Source: Maledivibacter halophilus (GTDB taxonomy: Bacteria; Bacillota; Clostridia; Peptostreptococcales; Caminicellaceae). Taken from it: a stretch of DNA of 64,000 nucleotides. Under the pieces are notes generated by a model that was given only the letters and a program-made list of their open reading frames with translations, made no database searches and was not told where the DNA came from. Where the stretch lies: assembly GCF_900167445.1 (NCBI RefSeq), contig NZ_FUZT01000009.1, positions 1 through 64,000 of the forward strand. The letters are read 5' to 3'. Positions 1 to 9,256 of this stretch are shown in pieces (within the stretch, counting starts at the first letter, position 1; every line of letters begins with the position of its first letter). The translations under genes were made by a program, and so were the position numbers.

Positions 1-681
1 AAATTTAAAGATACAATGTATATAGTAGATGGAGTATGTGCAACAGCAGCAGAACCAGAATATATGCATGATTTTGGTATCGATGTATTATTAACGGGAT
101 CACAAAAAGCCTTTGGAGTAGCTCCAGGCCTTGCAATAGTGTTGGCAGGACCAACAGCCTTAAAAAGAAGAGAAACACTTGGAGACATACCAGAATATTA
201 TGCAGACTTTAAGAAATGGGAACCAATAATGGATAATCCAGCAAAATACTTTGCAACACCAGCAGTTAATATGATATGGGCCTTTAAAGAATCAGTAAAG
301 ATAATAAAAGAAGAGGGAATAGAAAATAGATATGAAAGACATAAAAAAGTTGGAAGGGCAATGCAAAAGGCATTGGAGGAATTAGGCTTTAAAATACTGG
401 CAGAAAAGGATCATAGGGCAGTTACATTATCAAACCTAATATATCCAGAGGGTATAGACGATGGAAAGTTTAGAAGTTTGCTTGCACAGGAAGGTATAGC
501 AGTGGCAGGAGGATTAGGAGCCTATGCCGGTAAAATGTTTAGATTAGGACATATGGGAAATATAGATACCCATGATTTAGTGTCAACCCTATCAACTATA
601 GAAAGAGCTCTATATAAATCAGGTATGAAGGATGTAATGGGTAAAGGTGTCGCGGCTTTGACTACTGAACTGGCTGAATAG
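1..681 (+). CDS. Alanine-glyoxylate aminotransferase family protein (class V), 5' partial
   Basis: C-terminal ~226 residues of a PLP-dependent class V aminotransferase of the alanine/serine-glyoxylate type, a cytosolic enzyme that moves an amino group from alanine or serine to glyoxylate. The frame is open from base 1, so the gene begins upstream of the window; the ATG at 16 is internal. Seen: VVDGVC-like segment (VDGVCATAAEPE) before the cofactor site, then TGSQKAFGVAPGLA, in which the lysine of SQKAFG is the expected Schiff-base residue, and the C-terminal GGLGAYAGKMFRLGHMG block typical of the family. Substrate cannot be settled; ureidoglycine-glyoxylate or phosphonate-linked relatives share these motifs. 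It is followed by a long inverted repeat and then a second aminotransferase. Confidence 0.85.
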   Translation, partial: KFKDTMYIVDGVCATAAEPEYMHDFGIDVLLTGSQKAFGVAPGLAIVLAGPTALKRRETLGDIPEYYADFKKWEPIMDNPAKYFATPAVNMIWAFKESVKIIKEEGIENRYERHKKVGRAMQKALEELGFKILAEKDHRAVTLSNLIYPEGIDDGKFRSLLAQEGIAVAGGLGAYAGKMFRLGHMGNIDTHDLVSTLSTIERALYKSGMKDVMGKGVAALTTELAE

Positions 682-699
682 GTGATAAGAAAGCTTTAT

Positions 700-758
700 A
701 GAAGTGCTTCATAGTGAAGCAAACAAAAAATTCAATTTGCTTCACTATGGATACTTCT
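700..758 (+). terminator. Long inverted repeat, probable terminator after the class V aminotransferase
   Basis: CATAGTGAAGCAAA (710-723) pairs perfectly with TTTGCTTCACTATG (736-749), and AGAAGT (700-705) with ACTTCT (753-758) outside it. The arms are strong but no clear T-run follows, so termination is inferred, and an operator or mRNA-stability role is possible. Confidence 0.5.
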
Positions 759-855
759 TAAAGTTGTTTATCCTTATAATACTTTGAAAATAAGTAAGTT
801 GTATAGTATACTACTGCTGAGCTCAAATTTTTATAATTTAAGGAGAGGAAGCAAA

Positions 856-2049
856 ATGAAATTATCGAACAGAATAGCATCTATGCAGCAATCACCTATA
901 AGGAAATTGGTACCTATTGCTGAAGAAGCGAAAAAGAATGGAAAAAGGGTATACCATTTAAATATTGGACAGCCAGATATTCCTACTCCAAAAGTTTTTT
1001 TCCAAGCACTTAAAAGTTTTGATGAAAAAGTTTTGAAGTATTCATTTTCAGAAGGCATGCCAGAATTAAGAAATAGCTTTAGTAAGTATTATAAAAAACA
1101 TAATATCAATTTTGATAAGGACGATATTATTATTACCAATGGTGGAAGTGAAGCTTTGCTGTTTACATTATTAGCTGTTTGTGATTATGGAGATGAGGTA
1201 CTCATTCCTGAACCCTTTTATACAAATTATAGTGGCTTTAGTGAAGTTGGAGGAATAAAGGTTGTTCCTATTACTACCAAGGCCCAGGAAGGATTTCATC
1301 TTCCAAATAAAGATGAAATAGAAAAACTTATAAACTGTAAAACTAAAGCAATACTTATTTCCAATCCAAGTAATCCTACGGGAACAGTATATACTGATAA
1401 AGAAATATATATGCTTAGGGATATTGCTAAGGAATATAATCTTTTTATTATAGCAGATGAAGTTTATAGAGAGTTTATATATGATGGATTAAATTACATA
1501 AGCTTTGCTCAACTTGAAGATATAAAGGACCAGGTTATTATAACAGATAGTATTTCTAAAAGATATAGTGCTTGTGGTGCTAGGATTGGATGTGTTGCAT
1601 CAACCAACAAAGAACTAATGGAGCAAATATTGAAATTATGCCAAAGTAGACTTTGTGTGCCTACTATGGAGCAAATAGGAGCAGCATCCTTAATTAATGT
1701 TCAAGATCAATATTTTAAGGATGTGGCTAAGGAGTATAAGAAGCGTAGAGACATTGTTTATAATGCACTTAATAATATTGATGGAGTTTTTTGCAGAAAA
1801 CCTGAAGGGGCTTTTTATGTGATAGCAAAGCTTCCGGTAAAAGATGCTGAAAAATTTGTCATTTGGATGTTAAAGGAATTTGATGTAGACAATGAAACAG
1901 TGATGATGGCACCAGCAGAAGGGTTTTATGCCACTGAGGGGCTAGGAAAAGATGAAGTTAGAATATCCTATGTTTTAAATGAAGAGTCTTTAAAAAAGGC
2001 AATGCTGATATTAGAAGAAGGTCTAAAGAAATATATAAGATCTAATTAG
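856..2049 (+). CDS. Pyridoxal-phosphate aminotransferase, class I/II (aspartate aminotransferase family)
   Basis: About 397-residue cytosolic fold-type I aminotransferase. Motifs: NGGSEALLFTLLAV near the cofactor phosphate site, ISNPSNPTGTVY (the NP.NPTG signature), ADEVYREF with the aspartate that contacts the pyridine nitrogen, SISKRYSACGARIG with the catalytic lysine, and a C-terminal arginine in DEVRISYV for the substrate carboxylate. The start at 856 is chosen because AAGGAGAGG sits just upstream (839-847); the frame is open to a TTG at 784 that lacks such a site. Likely transaminates aspartate or an aromatic/branched amino acid with 2-oxoglutarate; the exact substrate is not visible. 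The CGGC gene follows at 31 nt and may be cotranscribed. Confidence 0.88.
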   Translation: MKLSNRIASMQQSPIRKLVPIAEEAKKNGKRVYHLNIGQPDIPTPKVFFQALKSFDEKVLKYSFSEGMPELRNSFSKYYKKHNINFDKDDIIITNGGSEALLFTLLAVCDYGDEVLIPEPFYTNYSGFSEVGGIKVVPITTKAQEGFHLPNKDEIEKLINCKTKAILISNPSNPTGTVYTDKEIYMLRDIAKEYNLFIIADEVYREFIYDGLNYISFAQLEDIKDQVIITDSISKRYSACGARIGCVASTNKELMEQILKLCQSRLCVPTMEQIGAASLINVQDQYFKDVAKEYKKRRDIVYNALNNIDGVFCRKPEGAFYVIAKLPVKDAEKFVIWMLKEFDVDNETVMMAPAEGFYATEGLGKDEVRISYVLNEESLKKAMLILEEGLKKYIRSN

Positions 2050-2080
2050 AAATTTTAAAAAGAAAAGAGGATTAAATTCC

Positions 2081-2524
2081 ATGAAAAAAGTAGGCATTAT
2101 CATATGTGGAAGGTATCATAATTGTGGCGGAGGTAAATGTCTGAAGGCTTTAAGAGAGAGGGAAGGGGGCTTTGCTCGATATTCTAAGGAAGAAGAACTG
2201 GTTTTAGTGGGATATACAAGTTGTGGAGGCTGTCCGGGAGGAAATATCGAATATGTTCCTGAAGAAATGATAAAGAATGGGGTGGATGTAATACATTTAG
2301 CAACTGGAATGGTAGTGGGATATCCTCCATGTCCAAGAATTCGCCAATTTAAAGAATTTATAGAAAATAAGTATAAGATTCCAGTAGTAATTGGAACTCA
2401 TCCTATTCCAATGAAGTATTTTGAAGCCCATAGTAATCTATCATTTTGGAATAGCATGAATATGTGGGAATTTGCTGAGGATTTAATGGAGGAAGATAAA
2501 AAGATGATGGAAAAATATAACTAA
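2081..2524 (+). CDS. CGGC domain-containing protein
   Basis: 147-residue small cytosolic protein. Seen: N-terminal GIIICGRYHNCGGGKC, then a central YTSCGGCPGGN, and a YPPCPRI segment; the cysteines are arranged as in the CGGC domain family (PF08821 by memory), proposed to bind a metal or metal cluster. No catalytic function is established for the family as far as I know. It starts 31 nt after the aminotransferase, behind AAAAGAGG, and ends before a terminator-like hairpin, so it is probably the second gene of a two-gene unit. Confidence 0.75.
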   Translation: MKKVGIIICGRYHNCGGGKCLKALREREGGFARYSKEEELVLVGYTSCGGCPGGNIEYVPEEMIKNGVDVIHLATGMVVGYPPCPRIRQFKEFIENKYKIPVVIGTHPIPMKYFEAHSNLSFWNSMNMWEFAEDLMEEDKKMMEKYN

Positions 2525-2559
2525 ATAAGTTTTCAAATGTAATATTTTAATAATCTCAA

Positions 2560-2606
2560 AAAGGCTCCTTTCAAAATAATTTAATGAAGAAAGGGGTCAT
2601 ATTTTT
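2560..2606 (+). terminator. Rho-independent terminator candidate after the CGGC gene
   Basis: GGCTCCTTTC pairs with GAAAGGGGTC (two G-T pairs) across a 16-nt loop and is followed by ATATTTTTATTAT on the plus strand. Confidence 0.5.
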
Positions 2607-2661
2607 ATTATAAATTATAGATAAAATATTTGATGCTTGATAAAATTAAAGTTTTCTATAT

Positions 2662-3447
2662 TTATTTGTTTTTAAAGTATTTAGAAGCTTCATTTGTAAT
2701 TTCAAGTATATATTCTATCCATTTTCCAGTGTTTTCTTCGTTAAATCTAGAGGTCGGTCCTGATATACTTATGGCAGCAATTATTTCGTCGTTAAATCCT
2801 AAAACTGGGGCAGCAATACAGCTTACTCCTAATTCTCTTTCTTCATGGTCAAATCCATATCCATTATTCTTGATTTTATTTAGTTCATTCTTTAAAGTAT
2901 TTATATCAATAATAGTTTTATCAGTAAATTTTTTAAGATTTAAACTTTCAAGTATAGTTTTTTGTTTTTCAGGAGATTGATATGCTAACAGTATTTTCCC
3001 TGCAGCACTACAGTATAGAGGTGCTCTAGCTCCAGTTTTAGTAAACATTTTAACTAATCTATCACTTTCTTCCTGAGCTAAATATACTATCTCATTGTTA
3101 TCTAATACAGTTAAATTAGAAGTTTCTTCTGTTAAATTTTTTAGTTTTTTCAAGTATGGTTTTAGTATTAAAGAAAGACGATTTTGTTCATTAGCTATTT
3201 TGCCAATTTGCCAAAGTTTAATTCCTAATCTATATTTTTTTGTTTTAGGATTTTGTTCAATAATATTAACCTTTCTTAAAGTGTTTAACAGATGATAAGT
3301 TGCACTTACACCATAATTTAAACTATTACTTATTTCAGTTACCCCTACCTCTTCATCCGAATATGCTATAAATTCCATTATTTCTATAGCTTTTGTTACT
3401 GAATTTATTGTTTTCTTTCCTTTTATATTTTTACTATTTTCACTCAT
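2662..3447 (-). CDS. IclR family transcriptional regulator
   Basis: About 262-residue DNA-binding regulator. The N-terminal winged helix-turn-helix (TKAIEIMEFIAYSDEEVGVTE onward) is followed by the IclR effector-binding domain, with TGARAPLYCSAAGKILLAY and a C-terminal GVSCIAAPVLGFNDEIIAAI segment characteristic of the family. Start placed at 3447 because GGAGG lies seven bases upstream; the frame is open eight codons further without a better site. It is transcribed away from the CGGC gene and lies beside the dicarboxylate symporter, on the same strand and upstream-facing away from it. The effector is unknown; a link to the neighbouring aminotransferases or symporter is only inference. Confidence 0.88.
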   Translation of the reverse strand: MSENSKNIKGKKTINSVTKAIEIMEFIAYSDEEVGVTEISNSLNYGVSATYHLLNTLRKVNIIEQNPKTKKYRLGIKLWQIGKIANEQNRLSLILKPYLKKLKNLTEETSNLTVLDNNEIVYLAQEESDRLVKMFTKTGARAPLYCSAAGKILLAYQSPEKQKTILESLNLKKFTDKTIIDINTLKNELNKIKNNGYGFDHEERELGVSCIAAPVLGFNDEIIAAISISGPTSRFNEENTGKWIEYILEITNEASKYFKNK

Positions 3448-3599
3448 GTTTTTCCTCCATATTTTCTTCATTATATGCTAATTATAGTACATCAAAAAAA
3501 TATTTCAATTAATCTCCATTATATCATATAACTAAAGTCAATTATATAGATTTCCATAGTGAAACTTGATAGTTGACGACAGTTTTATTTTAAAGAAAG

Positions 3600-3648
3600 A
3601 AAAAAAGCAATCTTGCTAGGATGTTTGACTCTAGCAAGATTGCCTTTA
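3600..3648 (-). terminator. Rho-independent terminator of the symporter gene
   Basis: Read on the minus strand, GCAATCTTGCTAG pairs with CTAGCAAGATTGC and is followed by TTTTTTTC, directly after the symporter stop codon. Confidence 0.85.
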
Positions 3649-3660
3649 ATTTTATACTAT

Positions 3661-4887
3661 TTAACTTGAAGGTTCACCGATTGGTTCCAATTCATTTTCT
3701 GTTGAAGCAACGACCACAGCACATGAGGTATCTCCAATTACATTTACAGAAGTTCTTGCCATATCAAGTATTCTTTCTATACCGGCTATAAGAACAAGAC
3801 CATCCAGTGGTAGATTTACTGATTGTAGTACAAGGGTTAACATTATAAATCCTCCCCCTGGTACTCCTGCAGTTCCGATAGAACCAAGTGTTGCAGTTAA
3901 AATGATAGTAGCAATTTGCCCGAAGGATAGATCGACTCCATAGACCTGAGCGATAAAGAGTGCACATACACCTTGATACAGTGCAGTACCGTCCATATTT
4001 ATGGTTGCACCTAAAGGAAGTACAAAACTAGCTATTTTTTCCGAAACACCTAGACTTTCACGGGTAGACTTTATTGTCACCGGAAGGGTTCCAGATGAAC
4101 TTGTTGTACTAAATGCTGTTATAGCAGCAGGAGCAATACCTTTAAAAAATTTAACAGGACTTATTTTACCAAATATCTTAACAGCAGAAGAATATACTAA
4201 AACAGCATGTAAGAAACAGCCGAAGTAAACTGCAAAAATAACCATGCTAAGAGGTTTTAATACATCAATACCATATTGGGAAATTACAGGAACAATTAAT
4301 GCAAATATACCATAGGGCGATAGTTCCATTATAAATGCTGTGATTTTATACATTATTTCTGCTAAGCTTTCAAAGAAATCAACAAAGGGCTTGGATTTTT
4401 CTTCGCCTATAGCGGTGCATCCAACACCTAAGAATAAAGCGAAGGCTATTATTTGCAATATATTTCCAGATACTAAGCCATTTAAAGGATTGCTTGGGAT
4501 TATATTCAGCAATATGGATGCCACAGATGGGGCTTGTTCAGCAGCCATATTAGCATCTACTGGTATACTTAAACCACTACCAGGGTTTATTATCTTACCT
4601 AATAGTAAACCTATAGATACTGCAATTGCTGTAGTAGAAAGATAATAAATAACTGTTTTACCTCCAATTCTACCTAGGGATTTAACATCACCGATACTTG
4701 CAGCACCAACGATTAGAGATGAAAAAACCAATGGAACTATGATCATCTTAATCATATTGATGAATAAAGTACCGAAGGGCTTGATATATGTTTGAGCTAT
4801 ATCAGGTACACCTTGCATAAACAGACCTACAATAATACCGACTATAAGACCTAAGAAAATTTTAGTTGTAAGTTTTAACTTTTTCAT
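3661..4887 (-). CDS. Dicarboxylate/amino acid:cation symporter (DAACS, GltP/GltT type)
   Basis: 408-residue inner-membrane carrier of the DAACS family, which couples uptake of glutamate, aspartate or C4-dicarboxylates to sodium or protons. Seen: hydrophobic helices throughout, the serine-rich hairpin AFSTTSSSGTLPVT, the NMDGTALYQG motif with its cation-binding aspartate, and GTAGVPGGGFIMLTL, all diagnostic. Length matches the family. It lies 178 nt downstream of a GlnK/GlnL-like two-component system on the same strand, which makes control by that system plausible, since the Bacillus glutamine sensor pair also neighbours a transporter. Exact substrate cannot be read. Confidence 0.92.
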   Translation of the reverse strand: MKKLKLTTKIFLGLIVGIIVGLFMQGVPDIAQTYIKPFGTLFINMIKMIIVPLVFSSLIVGAASIGDVKSLGRIGGKTVIYYLSTTAIAVSIGLLLGKIINPGSGLSIPVDANMAAEQAPSVASILLNIIPSNPLNGLVSGNILQIIAFALFLGVGCTAIGEEKSKPFVDFFESLAEIMYKITAFIMELSPYGIFALIVPVISQYGIDVLKPLSMVIFAVYFGCFLHAVLVYSSAVKIFGKISPVKFFKGIAPAAITAFSTTSSSGTLPVTIKSTRESLGVSEKIASFVLPLGATINMDGTALYQGVCALFIAQVYGVDLSFGQIATIILTATLGSIGTAGVPGGGFIMLTLVLQSVNLPLDGLVLIAGIERILDMARTSVNVIGDTSCAVVVASTENELEPIGEPSS

Positions 4888-5065
4888 AATCTCCTCCCTT
4901 TCTGAAAATTATATTTTATTAAAGATAAACAGAATAAGGACTCAAAATTTATTAGACCTAAATCTGTTTATCTTTGACACTAATAATAAAATATACCATT
5001 TCAGACGGAAAAAGACATAAAAAGACTGATACAGACCAATTAGATTCAGATAATTTAAAATAATC

Positions 5066-5929
5066 TTAAATTGAATCCTTTATAAGAATAATACTGCTTT
5101 CAATAAATTTTCTTATATTTATTTTTCCCTGCTTAAGGGAGTTACCCCGTAGATAATTCATTTGTTTTCGAAGTTCATTAAAATCAAATAATTGAGGACC
5201 GTAGTTTTCAAAAACAGGATTCATATAATCTTCAATACCAAGGGAAGCCATTATATTAAATGATTTAGATATTGTTCGTCTTATACGTTGTTCAACAGCA
5301 TATAATTGAGTTTTATCCTTGGGATTGTCAACAAGGGCTTTATACATATCTGACAATTTATATTTGTTTCCATCAAGCTTATTTACCCAAATAATAGCTT
5401 TTATAAGGTCATCGCAGCCAGTTTCACCAATTATACCCAATCTGCTATAAAATTTTTTTATCTTATTTTTCACATAATTGTCTGAAGAATTATTTTCTAA
5501 TTTCGTTAAATAATCTATATTTGAAAAGGTATCTTTAAAGCTATCTATTATGCTTTTCATCATTATGTTTCTTTTAGCCTTGTTTATTATAGTTATTACT
5601 TCAATTACATTTATTGGCTTATTGATAAAGAATTCTATATTGTGATTATATGCTTTGGCAATCATGTTTTTATCACTTACTTCTGAAATCATAATAATTG
5701 TAGGGAAGTAAAGGGTTTGAATTTCCCTTATTACATCTAAGCCATCCTTATCTGGTAATAAGTAATCTAATAGTATTATATCTGGTTTTAATGAAGAGAT
5801 TTCCTTTATTGCTTTGCTGCCTGTGGTGGCCATACCAACGAATTCATTTGGAAAGTTTTCATTGATAATATTATTCAAAACATTTACTATTCCCTTATCA
5901 TCATCAACAACAAAAATAGAGTTTTTCAT
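5066..5929 (-). CDS. Response regulator with YcbB-type output domain (GlnL-like)
   Basis: 287-residue cytosolic response regulator. Receiver domain at residues ~1-125: VVDDD acidic pocket, LLDYLLPDKDGL with the phosphoacceptor aspartate, and a lysine in FFINKPINV. The C-terminal half (TKLENN onward, with GCDDLIKAIIWV and RRTISKSFNIMASLGIEDYM) resembles the YcbB domain of Bacillus GlnL. Its ATG overlaps the 3' end of the sensor kinase gene and has GGAGGTG upstream, so the two are translationally linked. Known family role: response to glutamine; inferred target here is the symporter just downstream. Confidence 0.85.
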   Translation of the reverse strand: MKNSIFVVDDDKGIVNVLNNIINENFPNEFVGMATTGSKAIKEISSLKPDIILLDYLLPDKDGLDVIREIQTLYFPTIIMISEVSDKNMIAKAYNHNIEFFINKPINVIEVITIINKAKRNIMMKSIIDSFKDTFSNIDYLTKLENNSSDNYVKNKIKKFYSRLGIIGETGCDDLIKAIIWVNKLDGNKYKLSDMYKALVDNPKDKTQLYAVEQRIRRTISKSFNIMASLGIEDYMNPVFENYGPQLFDFNELRKQMNYLRGNSLKQGKINIRKFIESSIILIKDSI

Positions 5930-7215
5930 TATTCACCTCCACTAAGCTTATAATAGGGTATCTCCACTGTAAATTCAGTATATTTGTTTAGCTTGGATTC
6001 TACCCTTATCTTTCCTTTGAAATAATTTTCTACTATGTGTTGAACATGGGTTAATCCTACACCACTAGACATTTTACCTGTTATCCTATCGTACTTAGAT
6101 GAGTAACCAGCATCAAAAATATCTATTAATTTATCTTTTCTTATACCTGGTCCGTTATCCCAAACTATGAATTTAACTATATCATTATTCCTTAAACAAT
6201 TGATTTTAATTTTACCAAATTTATCAATAGCTTCAATACTATTTATAGCTAGATTGTTAAGTATGGATATTAAATGATAATATTCCTTTGTGGTAAAAAT
6301 GGAATTATAGTTAATATCAATGGATATTTTTTTATTATGCTTTTCAGCAATTTTACTCATATTGTCTTTAATGATATATAAAATATCTTTGTTGCTCATA
6401 TAATTGACGACACTTTTTTTATCAAAGGCTGATTCCATTCCTGCTATTACCCTTAGATAATCCTTTTTCACCTCATGTATTTCCTTAGCCACCTTTAATA
6501 AAACAGATTTTAAATCTGGGTCTTCAATATCATGATAATAATTATGTATTAAGCATACTGTGTTTTCTATATCATTTCTAGATTTATTTAAAAAAAATAG
6601 CTCTGTTTTCAAGCGGGAAGTAAATAAAATCAAGTCTCTAAAATGCTTTTCTCTTTGGTCTTTTTTAAATCTTTTTACGTAATAACTACTTAACCAAAAA
6701 ACCAAATAGTTAATTATAGTTCTTATAAAGCCTATAATAATTATTAGCATAATAATTTTGTCAAAGTGACCTGATGTCCAAACTTTACGTGTAAAAGCTT
6801 CTACTAAATTTGAAAAGGAATCGCAAACCCATAGGCTAAGCATGAAATTTAAGGGACTGTTGGTTTTATGTCGTACCTCTAATAGTTGAAAAAGAATACC
6901 AAAGGATATATAGAAAGTAATAACTGGTATGTATATTAATATGACTTCACTAAAGCTATAAAAACCATTGTTTAAAAATACTACTATACTTCTAAATAGA
7001 AACATTGAAAAACCAACTAAAATACAAATGAAAATAGCATTATAATCTTTAAAATATAATAAAAACAAGGATAAAATAACTACTGCAAAAGATAGTCTAA
7101 AACCATATGTATAAGGAGTAATATATATTTGGCCCATAAATACACTTAATATACATATGGCAAAAACATTCTCGACTTTCCTTCGATTTTCCTTAATTAT
7201 GTTAATTATGTTCAA
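5929..7215 (-). CDS. Membrane sensor histidine kinase (GlnK/YcbA-like)
   Basis: 428-residue membrane kinase. Residues ~15-185 hold about six hydrophobic helices; a coiled segment with HNYYHDIEDPDLKS follows, then a GHKL ATPase domain with NLAINSIEAIDK (N box), VWDNGPGIRKD (G1) and GVGLTHVQHIV (G2). The architecture fits the Bacillus GlnK type rather than a periplasmic-sensor kinase. It pairs with the overlapping GlnL-like regulator. The upstream zinc-ribbon membrane gene ends only 33 nt before it, so all may be one transcript. The signal sensed is inferred to be an amino acid, not shown. Confidence 0.82.
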   Translation of the reverse strand: MNIINIIKENRRKVENVFAICILSVFMGQIYITPYTYGFRLSFAVVILSLFLLYFKDYNAIFICILVGFSMFLFRSIVVFLNNGFYSFSEVILIYIPVITFYISFGILFQLLEVRHKTNSPLNFMLSLWVCDSFSNLVEAFTRKVWTSGHFDKIIMLIIIIGFIRTIINYLVFWLSSYYVKRFKKDQREKHFRDLILFTSRLKTELFFLNKSRNDIENTVCLIHNYYHDIEDPDLKSVLLKVAKEIHEVKKDYLRVIAGMESAFDKKSVVNYMSNKDILYIIKDNMSKIAEKHNKKISIDINYNSIFTTKEYYHLISILNNLAINSIEAIDKFGKIKINCLRNNDIVKFIVWDNGPGIRKDKLIDIFDAGYSSKYDRITGKMSSGVGLTHVQHIVENYFKGKIRVESKLNKYTEFTVEIPYYKLSGGE

Positions 7216-7248
7216 ATTATCACTCCTAAGGCTATAGAAGATAAGAAA

Positions 7249-7962
7249 CTATATATGAAACTTTCTTTCAAGTTTAATCTTATATTTTTCCGGTAGTCCA
7301 TAATGCAGATAAAGAAATAATACGGAAAAAGGAAATAAAGATAAAGCTACAATTAAAGACCAATACAATTTGACATAGTGATTTGTATGTAGTGATATAA
7401 AAGTTTCTGTTACCACACAGCAAAGTGTTATAGACATAAAAATATATGATATAATGTTTAATCCCTTTTTCCTAGTCTTTTTAAAAAGATAAGCAAAAAT
7501 TAGTGTAGTTATAGTGCAAATAATGACACAGGGAAGTCCGATAGGTATAAACCAATCCAGGTGTCCATTAAATATGTCTAAAAAGTATAATAGAATAATT
7601 GTAGTAATGCTTATACCTATTACTGAAACTTTAAATTTGGGAATAAACTTAAATATAAAAAATAAATAAATCCAGCTTGCAATTACACTGACAACACTAT
7701 ACCTTGACCAGGTGAATTTCCCTTCTTCTGAAAGATTTTGAAATAACATAATTTCAATAGCAGTTAAAAGAATCACAGAAATAATGATGAATATTCTACG
7801 TTTTCTTTTTTCAATCTTACTAGGATAATCGTTTTGTGGAGTTGGAAATCTGTCTGTATCTTCTTTTTTTTCTGGCATTATATCTGGAATAGGGAAATCA
7901 CATAAAGGGCATTTTTTAATACTATAATCAACTTCTACGCCACATTTTGAACAGTAAGGCAT
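7249..7962 (-). CDS. Zinc-ribbon membrane protein (DUF6320-like)
   Basis: 237-residue protein with an N-terminal zinc ribbon, YCSKCGVEVDYSIKKCPLCD, giving two CxxC knuckles, a charged linker, then about six hydrophobic helices from residue ~55 to the end. The layout matches proteins annotated DUF6320, which I recall being encoded next to condensation-type acyltransferases, as here (13 nt from the next gene upstream). Function is unknown; a role as membrane partner of that acyltransferase is inference from gene order. Start supported by AAGGAGTG upstream of the ATG. Confidence 0.6.
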   Translation of the reverse strand: MPYCSKCGVEVDYSIKKCPLCDFPIPDIMPEKKEDTDRFPTPQNDYPSKIEKRKRRIFIIISVILLTAIEIMLFQNLSEEGKFTWSRYSVVSVIASWIYLFFIFKFIPKFKVSVIGISITTIILLYFLDIFNGHLDWFIPIGLPCVIICTITTLIFAYLFKKTRKKGLNIISYIFMSITLCCVVTETFISLHTNHYVKLYWSLIVALSLFPFSVLFLYLHYGLPEKYKIKLERKFHI

Positions 7963-7975
7963 ATATTTTCACTCC

Positions 7976-9256
7976 TTAATTTGTTTCAATTTTTACTGGT
8001 ATGTTCATTTTCCTTATTTTTCTAAAGAAAATTCTTTCTACATCGTTATTACTTGTCAATTTACCAAAAGTTATATTAAGCTTATCCCTATAGCTAATAA
8101 TAGCTACCTTAATGATATTACCTTGACTGGGAGGAGGATATAAATCAAATCTATCGATATATTCTTCAATTTCCTTTGGCATGGTTATTTTACCCATATT
8201 CGATAAGCCACTTGTATAACGGCTTTCGGCAACAATATTATAGGCTATAGGTAAAACTAAGTTTTTCAAAGGTAATGGAAATAATCTAAGTATAATTGAC
8301 AATTCACTTTTTACATTCATTTTTATCTGTTGACTTATATATCTTTTATCAATTTCTGTTTGCATAAAATAATGAACATATTTAATAATTTCTTCGAAAC
8401 TATATATTCCAAGCCTAGGGTCTATTTTAGGAGTTACACTTATAAAAAAGTTGCGCATTGTTTTTGACGGATATATTCCTCTTAAATTTACAGGAACATT
8501 AAGTATTATTGGCTTTATGAGTTTTTTCCTTTTTTTAGAAGGCATTGAATAAATAATTTCTAAAATTGACTGAAAATACAGTGCTAAAAGAAATTCTGTC
8601 AAAGAAACATTGAACTCTTTAGCCTTAGATAATATGGCTTTTGAAGGTATTATACCAGTTACAATATGATATACACCTTTTTCCTCTAGGGAAAATGGAA
8701 ATTTGAAAGCTCTATCTTTTTTGGGGGGCTTTGGAATTTTTTTATTATAATATTTTTTAAAAGCATCTTCATATTCTTCTATATGTGGTGCTTCATTATA
8801 TTTAAAGAACCCCTCTGTGTCTGTAGTCTCTATTCCCTTTAATCTGAAGTATTCCACAATTAATGATTTTAAAAAAATCAATCCACCTGTTCCATCAGTT
8901 ATAGAATGGGAGAACTCTACAGATATCCTTTTGTTATAATATAAAACTCTAAAGGGAAATTTTCCTCTTTTTTTAACTTCCATATTCATGCATGGATAAA
9001 AAATTTCCTCTTCTACTAAAGGGATTTTAGATGTATGGACAAAATAATACCAAAATATACCTGATTTAAGATTTACCTGAAAATAAGGAAACCTTGGCAT
9101 TAGGATATTAAGAGCATTTTGCAATATCTCAGGATCAACTATTTCATATAGTGTGACAGAAAGTCTAAATAAGGTACTTACTCTTGAAGACATTATAGAA
9201 GGATATAATTTTCCAGCATTATCAAGGCGAAACCAGCTATTATTTTTATGTGTCAT
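7976..9256 (-). CDS. Condensation-domain-like acyltransferase (alcohol acetyltransferase type)
   Basis: 426-residue cytosolic protein related to the condensation/acyltransferase superfamily (NRPS condensation domains, alcohol acetyltransferases, PapA). The signature HxxxDG is present as HSITDGTGG near residue 116, supplying the catalytic histidine; the C-terminal half carries SNMGKITMP, resembling the family's conserved SNLG element. Length fits a free-standing acyltransferase. It is first in a minus-strand run with the zinc-ribbon membrane gene 13 nt downstream. No carrier protein or NRPS genes are nearby, so the acyl acceptor is unknown. A lipid or small-alcohol acceptor is a guess. Confidence 0.7.
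   Translation of the reverse strand: MTHKNNSWFRLDNAGKLYPSIMSSRVSTLFRLSVTLYEIVDPEILQNALNILMPRFPYFQVNLKSGIFWYYFVHTSKIPLVEEEIFYPCMNMEVKKRGKFPFRVLYYNKRISVEFSHSITDGTGGLIFLKSLIVEYFRLKGIETTDTEGFFKYNEAPHIEEYEDAFKKYYNKKIPKPPKKDRAFKFPFSLEEKGVYHIVTGIIPSKAILSKAKEFNVSLTEFLLALYFQSILEIIYSMPSKKRKKLIKPIILNVPVNLRGIYPSKTMRNFFISVTPKIDPRLGIYSFEEIIKYVHYFMQTEIDKRYISQQIKMNVKSELSIILRLFPLPLKNLVLPIAYNIVAESRYTSGLSNMGKITMPKEIEEYIDRFDLYPPPSQGNIIKVAIISYRDKLNITFGKLTSNNDVERIFFRKIRKMNIPVKIETN

Noticed and set aside
784..855. Upstream extension of the class I/II aminotransferase from the TTG at 784
   Set aside because: No ribosome binding site, and the extra residues do not match the family N-terminus; the ATG at 856 has AAGGAGAGG.
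831..1058. Minus-strand frame opposite the class I/II aminotransferase
   Set aside because: It is antisense to conserved aminotransferase coding sequence and has no recognisable protein features; the same applies to the other frames lying opposite or within clear genes, such as 2630-2980, 4340-4645, 15662-16063 and 58275-58631.
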